Source: Oscillospiraceae bacterium
GTDB taxonomy: Bacteria; Bacillota; Clostridia; Oscillospirales; Acutalibacteraceae
Length of the DNA stretch: 64,000 nucleotides
NCBI GenBank assembly: GCA_031261445.1
Contig: JAISJQ010000053.1
Location: 1-64,000 of the forward strand
Reading direction: 5' to 3'
Shown: positions 45,029 through 53,402 of the stretch, piece by piece
Numbering within the stretch: position 1 is the first letter of the stretch
How the letters are laid out: the number at the start of each line of letters is the position of its first letter
The notes under the pieces: model-generated
The model's database searches: none
Seen by the model: only the letters and a program-made list of their open reading frames with translations
What the model was told of the DNA's origin: nothing
Made by a program: the position numbers and the translations under genes

Positions 45029-45143
45029 TAGACGCTAGATACGAGAGACTAGAAACTAGATTTTGTCGCCCAACTTGTTCAAAGAACACAAGAATGTCTA
45101 GTGCAAGAATCTAGTCTCTAGAATCTAAAATCTAGAATCTAGC
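45029..45143. repeat. Family C repeat in the M18 leader
   Basis: CTAGATACGAGAGACTAGAAACTAG-like words and ATCTAGTCTCTAGAATCTAA-like words on either side of a unique core form a long inverted repeat in the transcribed leader. Confidence 0.75.
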
Positions 45144-45156
45144 CAAGGAGTACAGC

Positions 45157-46629
45157 ATGGCAGACACCGAAATGCAGGCACTGAAAGATAAACTCTTCGC
45201 CACGCGCCCCAACGCTGGGCAGGCACTCACCGATGCCCAGTGGGACGAGGCGACGCGCTATTGTCACGGCTACAAGGCGTTCTTGCAGGCCGCCAAGACT
45301 GAGCGCGAGGCCGTCACGGCCGCATTGGCGTTGGCCACGGCACAGGGCTATGCGGAATTCGTGCCCGGCACAGTCTACAAACCCGGCGACAAAGTGTACG
45401 TCAACAATCGCGGCAAGGCACTCATTTTCGCGGTCATCGGCACTGGGTCGCTCAGCGCGGGCTTGCGGTTGGCGGCGGCGCACATCGATTCGCCACGCCT
45501 TGACCTGAAGCAGAACCCGCTCTATGAGGATGCCGACTTGGCGCTCTTCAAGACGCACTACTACGGCGGCATCAAGAAGTACCAGTGGGCGGCCATCCCG
45601 CTGGCCTTGCACGGCGTTGTCATCCGCGCGGACGGCACGCGTGTGGATGTGCGCATCGGCGAAGAGCCGGGCGACCCACAGTTTTGCGTGACGGATCTGC
45701 TCCCGCATCTGGCGGACGAGCAATACAAGCGTCCGCTGGCGCAGGCCATCAAGGGCGAGGAGCTCAACGTGCTGGTGGGGGCGCGGGCGTTCCGCAGTGA
45801 CGAGGGTTCGGACTTGGTGAAACTGCGCATTTTGCAGGGACTGTTCGAGAAATACGGCATCGTGGAGGCGGACTTCCTGAGCGCGGAGCTGGAGCTCGTG
45901 CCCGCCTTCCCTGTGACGGACATCGGCTTTGACCGCGCACTCATCGGCGGCTATGGGCAGGACGACCGCGTGTGCGCCTATCCCGCGCTGACGGCGCTCT
46001 TGGACGTGAAGGGCGCGGTGCTTGACAACGCCGTGAACGTGTTCTCCAGCTCGGCGTATCAGTCGCTGGAGCTGCCCAAAACCGCGCCGCTCCACACCTG
46101 CGCCGTGATTCTGGCGGACAAAGAGGAGATCGGCTCAGAGGGCAACACGGGGCTGTGCGCGGCGTATTTCTCGCACTTTGTCCAGGCACTGTGCGGCGCG
46201 GCGGGCGTGAGCGCCAACGAGTGCATCGCCCACACGCGTTGCCTCTCGGCGGACGTGAACGCGGCGTTCGACCCCACATGGCCGAGCGTCATGGAGAAAA
46301 ACAACGCCTCCTACCTCAATCGCGGCGTGGTGGTGACCAAATACACAGGCAGTCGCGGCAAAGCGGACACCAGCGATGCCTCGGCGGAGTTCACCGCGTG
46401 GGTGCTCAAGCTCTTTCGCGAGGCAGATTTGCTCTGGCAGACAGGGGAGCTGGGCAAGGTGGACGAGGGCGGCGGCGGCACAGTCGCCAAACACCTAGCG
46501 AATCTGGGCATGGACGTCATCGACGTGGGCGTGCCCGTGCTCAGTATGCACGCGCCCTTTGAGGTCACCGCCAAAACAGACATCTGGATGGCACACCGCG
46601 CGTTCTCAGCATTTTATGCTACGCAATGA
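45157..46629 (+). CDS. M18-family zinc aminopeptidase
   Basis: A 490-residue cytoplasmic metallo-aminopeptidase that removes N-terminal residues from peptides. M18 features are visible: AAHIDSPRLDLKQNPLYED (His and Asp ligands), the FKTHYYGGIKKYQW segment, DKEEIGSEGNTG (Glu ligand and general base), and SADVNAAFDPTWPS. Length is normal. The ATG follows CCAAGGAG. The stop codon is in the word CAATGAACAATG of a family D repeat, exactly as for the transporter at 8.0 kb and folE at 53.2 kb. Confidence 0.92.
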   Translation: MADTEMQALKDKLFATRPNAGQALTDAQWDEATRYCHGYKAFLQAAKTEREAVTAALALATAQGYAEFVPGTVYKPGDKVYVNNRGKALIFAVIGTGSLSAGLRLAAAHIDSPRLDLKQNPLYEDADLALFKTHYYGGIKKYQWAAIPLALHGVVIRADGTRVDVRIGEEPGDPQFCVTDLLPHLADEQYKRPLAQAIKGEELNVLVGARAFRSDEGSDLVKLRILQGLFEKYGIVEADFLSAELELVPAFPVTDIGFDRALIGGYGQDDRVCAYPALTALLDVKGAVLDNAVNVFSSSAYQSLELPKTAPLHTCAVILADKEEIGSEGNTGLCAAYFSHFVQALCGAAGVSANECIAHTRCLSADVNAAFDPTWPSVMEKNNASYLNRGVVVTKYTGSRGKADTSDASAEFTAWVLKLFREADLLWQTGELGKVDEGGGGTVAKHLANLGMDVIDVGVPVLSMHAPFEVTAKTDIWMAHRAFSAFYATQ

Positions 46630-46940
46630 ACAATGTACAATTGGTTGCAGGGCTGTAAAGGGATATGCCTTTACAGGGAACGGCTTGTGTTGTGTCAGAT
46701 CTAGACCTGTAGGGGCGACCCTCGTGGTCTCCCTGATTGCAGGGCGCAAACCGTAGGGGCGACTGTCCTCGGTCGCCCGCCGTCCCTGTAGGGGCGGATA
46801 TCATCCGCCCGCTGACGAACCACACGCCTGCGATTGTTGCAAACCCACAGGCCGGGCGGCAGGTTGCCGCCCCTACGGTTAATGGTTACCCAACGGGCGA
46901 CCATACCCGCAGGGGCGACCACAAGGGTCGCCCCTACATA
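46627..46940. repeat. Large intergenic repeat cluster (families D, A)
   Basis: Starts at the aminopeptidase stop codon with family D words, then at least five family A hairpins in a row with different inner stems (ACC/GGT, ACT/GGT, GAT/ATC, GCA/TGC). No gene is seen here. Confidence 0.8.
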
Positions 46941-46961
46941 AAACAGAAACGGAGCAAATCC

Positions 46962-47537
46962 ATGCAAAACCTAAACATCCTCATCGCCGGGGTGGGCGGA
47001 CAGGGCACGGTGTTGTTGGCGCGTTTGGTGGCGGATATGGCGTTGGCGCAGGGGGCGCGTGTGCGCGGAAGCGAGACCATCGGCATGGCACAGCGCGGCG
47101 GTTCGGTGGTCAGCCACGTGCGCATCGGGCAAAGCGACAGCCCCCTGATTTCCCCCGGCGGTGCGGATGTCCTGCTGGCGTTTGAACCGGGCGAGGCGTT
47201 GCGTGCGCTGCCATACCTGAAAGAGGGCGGCGCACTGGCCGTCTGCGACCGCATCCAGCCCTCCGCGAGCGCGGGGCGCACCAAAGAGCCTGTCCCCGCG
47301 TCCACATATCTGGAACAATTGCACGCGCGTGTGCCCCAGCTGACCCTGCTGCCCTTCAGCCAAGTGCTCGACGCTTGCGGGAGTGCCAAGCCGCTGAACG
47401 TTGCCTTGCTGGGCGCGGCCATCGCGGCGGGACTGCTGCCCTTCAGCACAGCGCAGGCCATCGCCGCGCTCCACGCTCGCGTACCCGAACGCTTTTGGGC
47501 ACTCAACGAAACGGCGTTGCAATGCACGGGCACATGA
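46962..47537 (+). CDS. iorB: Indolepyruvate:ferredoxin oxidoreductase, beta subunit
   Basis: A 191-residue gamma/beta-type domain of 2-oxoacid:ferredoxin oxidoreductases. It starts MQNLNILIAGVGGQGTVLLA, continues GSETIGMAQRGGSVVSHVRIG and has a helical end. With IorA it oxidises aryl pyruvates to aryl-acetyl-CoA in aromatic amino acid breakdown. IorA is not in the window, unusual because the two are normally adjacent. The ATG at 46962 behind CGGAG is chosen; the frame extends upstream only through repeat sequence. It overlaps the GH32 gene by four bases (ATGA), an odd partner for this function. Confidence 0.85.
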   Translation: MQNLNILIAGVGGQGTVLLARLVADMALAQGARVRGSETIGMAQRGGSVVSHVRIGQSDSPLISPGGADVLLAFEPGEALRALPYLKEGGALAVCDRIQPSASAGRTKEPVPASTYLEQLHARVPQLTLLPFSQVLDACGSAKPLNVALLGAAIAAGLLPFSTAQAIAALHARVPERFWALNETALQCTGT

Positions 47538-48838
47538 ACCCGTCCGAGCGTCCCGCGTGGCACTTCACGCCCCGCAGGGGCTGGATCAACGACCCCAACG
47601 GCCTTGTCTATGACGGGGCGCAGTACCATCTTTTTGCGCAGCACAACCCCGTGGACATCGTCCCCGGCGCAATGCACTGGCTGCACGCCACCTCGCCCGA
47701 TTTGCTACACTGGCAGGAGCGGGGCATCGCCCTTGCGCCCGATGCTTTGGGCGAAATCTACTCCGGCTCTGCCGTGCTCGACCGCGAGAACACCGCCGGT
47801 TTTGGCGCGGGGGCGCTGGTGTGCGTCTTCACGCACCACGGCGCACGCGAACAGCAATCCCTCGCCTATTCGCTCGATGGCGGCAGCTCGTTCACCAAAT
47901 ATGCCCACAACCCCGTGCTAGAAAATCACCATCGGCGCAATTTTCGTGACCCGAAAGTGTTTCAGACGGCGCAGGGTTGGCACATGGTCTTGGCGGCGGG
48001 GAAGGAACTGCTGTTCTATCGCTCGAGCGACCTGCGCCACTGGACGCACAGCGGCACGCTGCCCCTGCGCACGCACGGCGTGCTGGAGTGCCCCGACGTT
48101 TTCCCGCTGGACGGCGCGTGGGTGCTGGTCTATAGCGTCAATGGGCTGCATCGCTGGAAGGCATACCAAAGCTATTATCAGATCGGTCACTTTGACGGCG
48201 ACACATTTCACGCGCACTGGGCGCCACAGCGTTTGGACTGGGGCGCGGATCACTACGCCGCCGCCACGTTTTCGGGCACGGACGAGGTCATCCAACTGGG
48301 CTGGGCGAGCCACTGGGGCTACTCCCACGCTGTCCCCGCCGAACAATGGCGCGGCGCAATGACCTTGCCCCGCAGGCTCTCTTTGCGTAGCACTGCGCAG
48401 GGCTTGCGCTTAGCGGCAACGCCCGTCCTGCCTACGTTGCCAGAGGCACACAGCGTGCAGGGGCACATCGCGCTCACGGGCGAGGCGTTCATGTTGAAGC
48501 TCACTGCGCCCGGCGCGTTTGTGTGTACGCTACAGGGCGCACACGGCGAGCGTTTTCGCTTTGGGCGTGACGCAAAGGGATGCCTATTCGCGAACCGCCG
48601 CCACGTGGGCGGCGCACAGCTCCCCGCCAAAATGCGCGGGAAATCGTTGGGAACAACACGCACGCCCCCACTGGGCGCTGGCGACTGGTGCATCGTATAC
48701 GACCACGGTCTCTGCGAGATTTTCGCCGATAACGGACTGACCGTCTGCACGTTTTTAGTGGGCAGAGGTGAGAAGACAGAAGGCAGAGTTGTGCTCGAAG
48801 GTCTGTCCGCTGATTTCTGTCCTCTGCCCTCTGTGTAG
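47534..48838 (+). CDS. GH32 glycoside hydrolase (sucrose-6-phosphate hydrolase/fructosidase type)
   Basis: A 434-residue enzyme hydrolysing beta-fructosyl bonds in sucrose, sucrose-6-phosphate or fructans. The three acidic residues of the family are visible: nucleophile Asp20 in WINDPNG, Asp139 in FRDPK and acid/base Glu185 in ECPD. The five-bladed propeller is followed by a beta-sandwich (about 320-415). No signal peptide, so it acts inside the cell; no PTS or scrK neighbours are present. I take ATG at 47534, which overlaps the iorB stop as ATGA; an ATG four codons upstream is possible. The last 25 residues or so (from GRGEKTEGR to CPLPSV) and the stop are translated from a family B repeat. 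Confidence 0.9.
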   Translation: MNPSERPAWHFTPRRGWINDPNGLVYDGAQYHLFAQHNPVDIVPGAMHWLHATSPDLLHWQERGIALAPDALGEIYSGSAVLDRENTAGFGAGALVCVFTHHGAREQQSLAYSLDGGSSFTKYAHNPVLENHHRRNFRDPKVFQTAQGWHMVLAAGKELLFYRSSDLRHWTHSGTLPLRTHGVLECPDVFPLDGAWVLVYSVNGLHRWKAYQSYYQIGHFDGDTFHAHWAPQRLDWGADHYAAATFSGTDEVIQLGWASHWGYSHAVPAEQWRGAMTLPRRLSLRSTAQGLRLAATPVLPTLPEAHSVQGHIALTGEAFMLKLTAPGAFVCTLQGAHGERFRFGRDAKGCLFANRRHVGGAQLPAKMRGKSLGTTRTPPLGAGDWCIVYDHGLCEIFADNGLTVCTFLVGRGEKTEGRVVLEGLSADFCPLPSV

Positions 48839-48962
48839 GGGCGACCCTTGTGGTCGCCCCGATAAGGCGTTTTGTCAAGGGCGACCATACCCGCAGGGCA
48901 CAGGCAAGGGTCGCCCCTACATTGGGACACCGATCACGGGCGGATGATATCCGCCCCTACGG
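48766..48962. repeat. Repeat cluster overlapping the GH32 3' end (families B, A)
   Basis: Family B words (48766-48836) lie inside the coding sequence and supply its stop; family A hairpins with ACC/GGT and GAT/ATC inner stems follow to 48962. Confidence 0.8.
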
Positions 48963-48963
48963 A

Positions 48964-49734
48964 TTATTCCGCAGGCGGCGCGGTCGGTGTCGTGGGTTTC
49001 GGCGCAGTGGTCGGCGGCACAGTCGGTTTGGGTTTGCTGGTGGCCGGGACGGTGGGCTTTGGTTTTGTGGTGGTCGGGACGGTTGGCTTGGGCGCGGTCG
49101 TCGGCGGGACGGTCGGTTTGGGTTTTGTGGTGGTCGGGACGGTTGGCTTGGGCGCGGTCGGTCTGGGCTGTGTGGGGCGTGTTGTGGTCACGGGGCGCGG
49201 CGTGACATCGATGGGCGCGGTCGTGGTCTCTTCGGTCGTGTCTTCCTCGGTCTCTTCGGGGACAGTGCTGGGTTCTGTGGTCTGCTCCTGCGTTTCGGAT
49301 TCGCTGACGGAGGGAGCGGGTAGGTCTTCGGTGGTCGGCTCGGCTTTCTTTTCCGCGCGAGCGTCCATCCATTGATACAGACGCGGCGGCACGGAATACA
49401 CCACAGACGTGCCGATGAGCATTGCGCACAGCGCCAGCGACAGGCACACAATCGCGATGGTGCGCGGCAGACCGTTGCGGTTGCGGCTGTCGAGCATCTG
49501 CCCGCTGACGGAGAAATACACGCGGCTGGAGCGATAGTGCTTGTTCTGCCGCGCAACGCGCCCCGCCTCGCCTATGCGGACAAAGAGAATGAGCAGGTCA
49601 ATGGCGGCGAGCAATACCGCCACAATCTTTGCCCACAGCGCGTCTCTCCCAAAAGACGAGATGCATACGTAGCCCACGCCAACCACAACGGCGGCAATAT
49701 AGGCGAAAATATTGGAATGCAAGAGGCGTTTCAT
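48964..49734 (-). CDS. Membrane protein with a long Thr-Pro-Lys repeat tail
   Basis: A 256-residue protein. Residues 8-30 and 33-52 are hydrophobic segments, a basic loop follows (RIGEAGRVARQNKHYRSSRV), and residues about 84-108 form a third span. The outer part is acidic and Thr-rich (about 120-160), then a low-complexity region of near-perfect repeats of TTTKPKPTVPATS and PPTTAPKPTVP type to the end. Such Thr/Pro tails usually serve as extended wall-spanning stalks, often O-glycosylated. ATG at 49734 behind CGGAGA. A promoter lies at 49809-49837. Tandem-repeat DNA (about 49000-49170) makes length variation between strains likely. Function unknown. Confidence 0.8.
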   Translation of the reverse strand: MKRLLHSNIFAYIAAVVVGVGYVCISSFGRDALWAKIVAVLLAAIDLLILFVRIGEAGRVARQNKHYRSSRVYFSVSGQMLDSRNRNGLPRTIAIVCLSLALCAMLIGTSVVYSVPPRLYQWMDARAEKKAEPTTEDLPAPSVSESETQEQTTEPSTVPEETEEDTTEETTTAPIDVTPRPVTTTRPTQPRPTAPKPTVPTTTKPKPTVPPTTAPKPTVPTTTKPKPTVPATSKPKPTVPPTTAPKPTTPTAPPAE

Positions 49735-49808
49735 GTGGTCTCCGATTGACAGAAGGTTTTTGTGCACAAAAAGTGCGCCAGACGCCGCAAAGCGACGGTA
49801 TGCCCTAT

Positions 49809-49837
49809 ATTGTACCTTATTTTGCCGAAATATGCAA
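49809..49837 (-). promoter_or_regulatory. Promoter of the Thr-Pro-Lys tail protein
   Basis: Minus-strand TTGCAT (49837-49832), a 17-base spacer and TACAAT (49814-49809). Confidence 0.7.
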
Positions 49838-49864
49838 TGTTTTGTCGTTCGAAGATTCTCACAT

Positions 49865-49926
49865 CCGCAGGAAACCTATATATATTTCTAAATTAGAAAT
49901 TTACCGCAGGGAAACTGTGATAAAAT
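49865..49926 (+). promoter_or_regulatory. Promoter with operator-like palindrome and flanking direct repeats
   Basis: Extended -10 TGATAAAAT (49918-49926) with no good -35. Just upstream lies the palindrome TTTCTAAATTAGAAA (49885-49899), flanked by direct repeats CCGCAGGAAAC (49865-49875) and CCGCAGGGAAAC (49904-49915). The layout suggests an activator- or repressor-controlled promoter. Confidence 0.55.
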
Positions 49927-49958
49927 ATGGGCACTAGAACTGACTAAAGGGGAAGACG

Positions 49959-50390
49959 ATGTCTGAAAAGAAAAGTGCGTTTGCCTGGGCGGACGAAGGA
50001 TTCGAGGACTTGTTGTCCCTCGTGGACGGTTTGGCCGAGCGCATTGACGTGGCTGAGGAAGAAAAAGCCACCCAAAAGGCCGCCAAAAAAGCGGCCAAAG
50101 CGGGGGTACTGGTGGCCGCTGGTGCGCCGCTGGTGGACACGCCCGCATACACCCAAGCGCCCGCAGACAGCGCGGATGCCGTGGAGGAGTTCATCCCCGC
50201 GCCGGACGTGAAGGTCAAGCAGTCCCGCAAAGCGAAAGCCCCCAAACAAAACACGGGCGAGTTTTTTGCCGAAGCTTATGCGGCGGTGGACGCCTGGCAG
50301 GAAAACTCTTTCGGTCTGTCCGAAGACACCGCGCCGATTGATCTGCTGGGTTCTCTGGCCGATACGCTCTCGCCCGAAGTGGACGAATAA
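49959..50390 (+). CDS. Small acidic/Ala-rich protein of unknown function
   Basis: A 143-residue soluble protein with no recognised domain. Three parts can be seen: a helical N-terminus (AFAWADEGFEDLLSLVDGLA), an Ala/Lys-rich coiled-coil-like segment (EEEKATQKAAKKAAKAG), and a disordered acidic middle followed by a conserved-looking C-terminal helix (FFAEAYAAVDAWQENSFGLS and IDLLGSLADTL). The ATG follows AAAGGGGAAG. Its promoter has an unusual operator-like region. The DUF3048 gene begins 85 bases downstream in the same direction, so the two may be cotranscribed. Confidence 0.65.
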   Translation: MSEKKSAFAWADEGFEDLLSLVDGLAERIDVAEEEKATQKAAKKAAKAGVLVAAGAPLVDTPAYTQAPADSADAVEEFIPAPDVKVKQSRKAKAPKQNTGEFFAEAYAAVDAWQENSFGLSEDTAPIDLLGSLADTLSPEVDE

Positions 50391-50474
50391 ACAAAACAGA
50401 CGAAGAAACTACGCCAAAGCAATGCACATTTTTCGTGTGTGCGTTGCAATTTGCGTGAACCTGAAGGAGCGAAC

Positions 50475-51614
50475 ATGGAATCAGAAAAAAGCAAAACTGC
50501 GCCCAGTGCACAGCAAAACCAAGTGGCACGCCGCCGCCGCATAATTGCGCTTTGCATCGCGCTCTTGTTGGTCGCCGTCACCACGGTCATTGTCTTAGCG
50601 GCCAAGGGCGTGTTTGACCGCAATCCCCCCGTGCTGCCGCCCGTGGATCTGTTGACACAAGCGCCCACAGATCCGCCCGACACCACGCTCAACCCCTTCA
50701 CGGGGCTACATACCCTTGACCCGGCGGCCTACGGCAAGCGCCCCGCCTCGTTCATGGTCAACAACGCGCCCGCCGCGCGGCCGCAGTGGGGACTGTGTGC
50801 GCCGGACATCATCACCGAAACGCTCGTGGAGGGCGGCATCACGCGGATGCTGTTCATGTTCGCGGACGTGAACACCGTGCCGAAAATCGGACCCATCCGT
50901 TCAGCGCGGCACGATTTTGTGGAGATTGCCGAGGGCTTCGACAGCTTTTTGTTCCACTGGGGCGGCAGTCCGCAAGCGTATTCGGCCATCAAAGCGAGAA
51001 ACGTCAACAGTCTGGACGGCATGGTCTATGCCGGAAAATACTTTTTCCGTGACGCAGAACGCCGCAAACGCGTGGCGCTGGAACACACGGCATACACCAA
51101 CGGCGAGGCCATCGCCGGAGGCATTGCCGACCAGAAGTGGCGCACTGAGCTGGATACGGCCAAGAAAGAGCCCTTCACGTTCGTGGAAGAGAGCGCGAGC
51201 GCACGCGTACCCGCAGGGGGCACGGCAAACACGCTCCAGTTCCGCTATTCGGGCAGCTACCAGTATGCGTTCGCGTATGACGCGGCCACGGGGCTGTATG
51301 CGCAGTCGCTCAACCAAAAGCCCTTTGTGCAGGAGGGCGGCGAGCAGCGCAAGGTGACCAACATCGTGCTCATCTATACCAACGTGCAGGCGATTCCCAA
51401 CGACAAAAAGAACCGTGTGAACATCGACATGAAGGGCGGCGCGGGACTGTACATCACCGCAGGCGGCTGGGAGGCCATCCGCTGGGTTAAGGGCGAGCCG
51501 AACGACCCGCTCCAGCTCCTAGACAGCGCAGGCGAGCCACTCAAACTCAACCGTGGCAAAGGCTACATCGGCATGGTTCCCCTCACGGAGAAGAGCCACA
51601 CGGCGGTGGGGTGA
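50475..51614 (+). CDS. DUF3048 membrane-anchored protein (YerB-like)
   Basis: A 379-residue protein with a cytoplasmic basic start, one membrane anchor (residues about 26-48, IALCIALLLVAVTTVIVLA) and an extracellular DUF3048 domain: NPFTGLHTLDPAAYGKRPAS, MVNNAPAARPQWGLCAPDII, ETLVEGGITRMLFMF, PKIGPIRSARHDFVEIA and a C-terminal NIVLIYTNVQAIPNDKK. DUF3048 occurs in Bacillus YerB lipoprotein and many clostridia; the molecular function is not established. ATG at 50475 behind GAAGGAG; a further upstream start is less likely. The stop TGA is the start of a family D word (TGAACAATGAACAATTG). Confidence 0.85.
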   Translation: MESEKSKTAPSAQQNQVARRRRIIALCIALLLVAVTTVIVLAAKGVFDRNPPVLPPVDLLTQAPTDPPDTTLNPFTGLHTLDPAAYGKRPASFMVNNAPAARPQWGLCAPDIITETLVEGGITRMLFMFADVNTVPKIGPIRSARHDFVEIAEGFDSFLFHWGGSPQAYSAIKARNVNSLDGMVYAGKYFFRDAERRKRVALEHTAYTNGEAIAGGIADQKWRTELDTAKKEPFTFVEESASARVPAGGTANTLQFRYSGSYQYAFAYDAATGLYAQSLNQKPFVQEGGEQRKVTNIVLIYTNVQAIPNDKKNRVNIDMKGGAGLYITAGGWEAIRWVKGEPNDPLQLLDSAGEPLKLNRGKGYIGMVPLTEKSHTAVG

Positions 51615-51890
51615 ACAATGAACAATTGACAATGAACAATGGACAATTGTTGTAGGGGCGGCAATCTGCCGCCCGCGTAGCAGATTGCCATGTAGGGGCG
51701 GATATCATCCGCCCGCTGATTCTAACAAACAGGGCGGGCGGCAGATTGCTGCCCCTACAAGACGGCGGGCGACCGAGGACGGTCGCCCCTACATTGGGAC
51801 GCCGACCACGGGCGGATGATATCCGCCCCTACATTAACAGAAATCAGAAAGCAGAGGACAGAGCTGCATTCTCTGTTATCTGATATCTGC
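51612..51890. repeat. Intergenic repeat cluster (families D, A, B)
   Basis: Starts at the DUF3048 stop codon with family D words, then at least five family A hairpins (inner stems GCA/TGC, GAT/ATC, ACC/GGT), then family B words to the PAP2 promoter. Confidence 0.8.
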
Positions 51891-51919
51891 TTGCATAATC
51901 CGCCCAAAAACAGTATACT
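51891..51919 (+). promoter_or_regulatory. Promoter of the PAP2–folE operon
   Basis: TTGCAT (51891-51896), a 17-base spacer and TATACT (51914-51919). A family B half-repeat (about 51965-52003) lies in the leader. Confidence 0.75.
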
Positions 51920-52018
51920 TTATGTAAACATCAATTAGAGGTCAGCGAACAGATCTGCCCCAAAAAATCTGCCCTCTGCCTTCTGACATCTGCCCTCTGT
52001 TAAAAGAAAGGACACCCC

Positions 52019-52645
52019 ATGGACGCTATACTGCATTTTGACTGGAACATCTTCGCGGCACTGGAGAGTGCGCTCAACATCGGGCACAACGGCGTGCTGG
52101 ATAACTTCTTCGCGTTCATCACCACCCTGGGCGACAGCGGCATCTTCTGGTTGGGGCTGGGCATCATCATGCTCTTCTTCAAGAAAACGCGCATTTGGGG
52201 CGCAGGGGTCATCCTCGCCGTGGCCATCACCGGGGGGCTCAACGACCTGCTACTCAAGCCGCTCTTCGAGCGTCCGCGCCCATTTGACTTCGACTGGCCA
52301 GCGTGGACGGGTCGCCCGTTCTACTACCCCGAGATCATCGCGCGTCCCGATGGCTTCTCCTTCCCCAGCGGTCACACCAGCAGTTCCTTTGCCGCCGCCA
52401 CCGCCCTGTGGTGCATCGACGACAAAAAGTCGCGCCGCGCTTTTGCCATCCCCGGCACAATTCTGGCCGCCATCATCGGCTTCTCGCGCCTGTACCTGCA
52501 CGTGCATTACCCCACCGACGTGCTCGGCGGCGTGCTGGCAGGGATGCTCTATGGACTGATCGCCATCGCGTGCATCAAGATTGCGCAGAAGCTCTGGGAG
52601 GCATATGTTGCCCCGAAACTGAAGAAAAACAAAGCGACCATGTAA
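52019..52645 (+). CDS. PAP2-superfamily membrane phosphatase
   Basis: A 208-residue membrane protein with about six spans and the three PAP2 motifs: [19 protein letters not shown] and [16 protein letters not shown]. Bacterial members dephosphorylate undecaprenyl diphosphate, phosphatidylglycerol phosphate or other lipid phosphates on the outer face of the membrane; a role in recycling the undecaprenyl carrier would suit the polysaccharide genes but is inferred. The ATG follows AAAGAAAGG. The folE gene starts 13 bases downstream, so the two share a transcript. Confidence 0.9.
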   Translation: MDAILHFDWNIFAALESALNIGHNGVLDNFFAFITTLGDSGIFWLGLGIIMLFFKKTRIWGAGVILAVAITGGLNDLLLKPLFERPRPFDFDWPAWTGRPFYYPEIIARPDGFSFPSGHTSSSFAAATALWCIDDKKSRRAFAIPGTILAAIIGFSRLYLHVHYPTDVLGGVLAGMLYGLIAIACIKIAQKLWEAYVAPKLKKNKATM

Positions 52646-52658
52646 AAAGGAGCAAGCG

Positions 52659-53216
52659 TTGGATCTCCCTCGCATCGAAAACGCCGTGCGCGAAATCCTC
52701 CTAGCCATTGGCGAAGACCCAGACCGCGCGGGCTTAGTGGAAACTCCCGCCCGTGTGGCGCGGATGTACGCCGAAGTCCTCGCCGGGATGACGCAGGACG
52801 CGCACGAGCACGCGAAAATCTTCCACGAGCCGGGCAACGACGAGCTGGTGCTCGTGCGCGACATCCCGCTCTATTCTCTGTGTGAGCACCATCTTCTGCC
52901 CTTCATCGGGCGGGCGCACATTGCGTATATCCCCAAAGACGGCCGCATTTTGGGGCTCTCTAAGCTGGCGCGTATTGTGCATGTCTACGCGCGGCGTCCC
53001 CAACTGCAAGAGCGGCTGACCGCCCAAATCGCCGACAGCCTAGAGGAGATTTTGCAGCCGCAAGGTGTGGCGGTCTTCATTGAGGCGGAGCACCTGTGCA
53101 TGACCATGCGCGGCGTGCGAGCCTCGGGCGCAAAAACCCAAACCAGCGCCCTGCGCGGCCTGATGCGCACCCAAGCGAAGACCCGCGCGGAGGTGCTAAG
53201 CATACTAAATCAATGA
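52659..53216 (+). CDS. folE: GTP cyclohydrolase I
   Basis: Converts GTP to dihydroneopterin triphosphate, the first step of folate synthesis (type IA, zinc-dependent). The 185-residue protein has the zinc ligands in [10 protein letters not shown] (Cys75) and HLCMTMRG, the [18 protein letters not shown] segment and the C-terminal TSALRGLM motif. TTG at 52659 ([14 protein letters not shown]) follows AAAAGGAGC. No other folate gene is adjacent. The stop codon is inside the family D word CAATGAACAATG. Confidence 0.95.
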   Translation: MDLPRIENAVREILLAIGEDPDRAGLVETPARVARMYAEVLAGMTQDAHEHAKIFHEPGNDELVLVRDIPLYSLCEHHLLPFIGRAHIAYIPKDGRILGLSKLARIVHVYARRPQLQERLTAQIADSLEEILQPQGVAVFIEAEHLCMTMRGVRASGAKTQTSALRGLMRTQAKTRAEVLSILNQ

Positions 53217-53341
53217 ACAATGTACAATTTTTGGAGGCAAAATCTAGTATCTAGATCCGTAGGGGCGACCCTTGCCTGCGCCTCAAAGCATTCTATCAGC
53301 AATTGTACATTGTTCATTGTCAATTGTTCATTGTTCTCCAG
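53214..53341. repeat. Intergenic repeat cluster (families D, C, A, D)
   Basis: Begins at the folE stop with TGAACAATGTACAATTTTTG, then TCTAGTATCTAGATC, a partial family A copy (53261-53280) and a long second family D run (53297-53341) up to the next promoter. Confidence 0.8.
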
Positions 53342-53370
53342 TTGTTTCTTTTGTCCGTTTGTGGTATAAT
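53342..53370 (+). promoter_or_regulatory. Promoter of the DUF1538–PII-like operon
   Basis: TTGTTT (53342-53347), a 17-base spacer and TATAAT (53365-53370). Confidence 0.7.
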
Positions 53371-53402
53371 ATGGTGGACAGTTGGTCGAAGGGAGGGTGG
53401 CG

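Noticed and set aside
46737..46961. Longer N-terminus for iorB (75 extra codons)
   Set aside because: The extension is translated repeat sequence; the family start MQNLNILIAGVGGQG with CGGAG upstream is at 46962.
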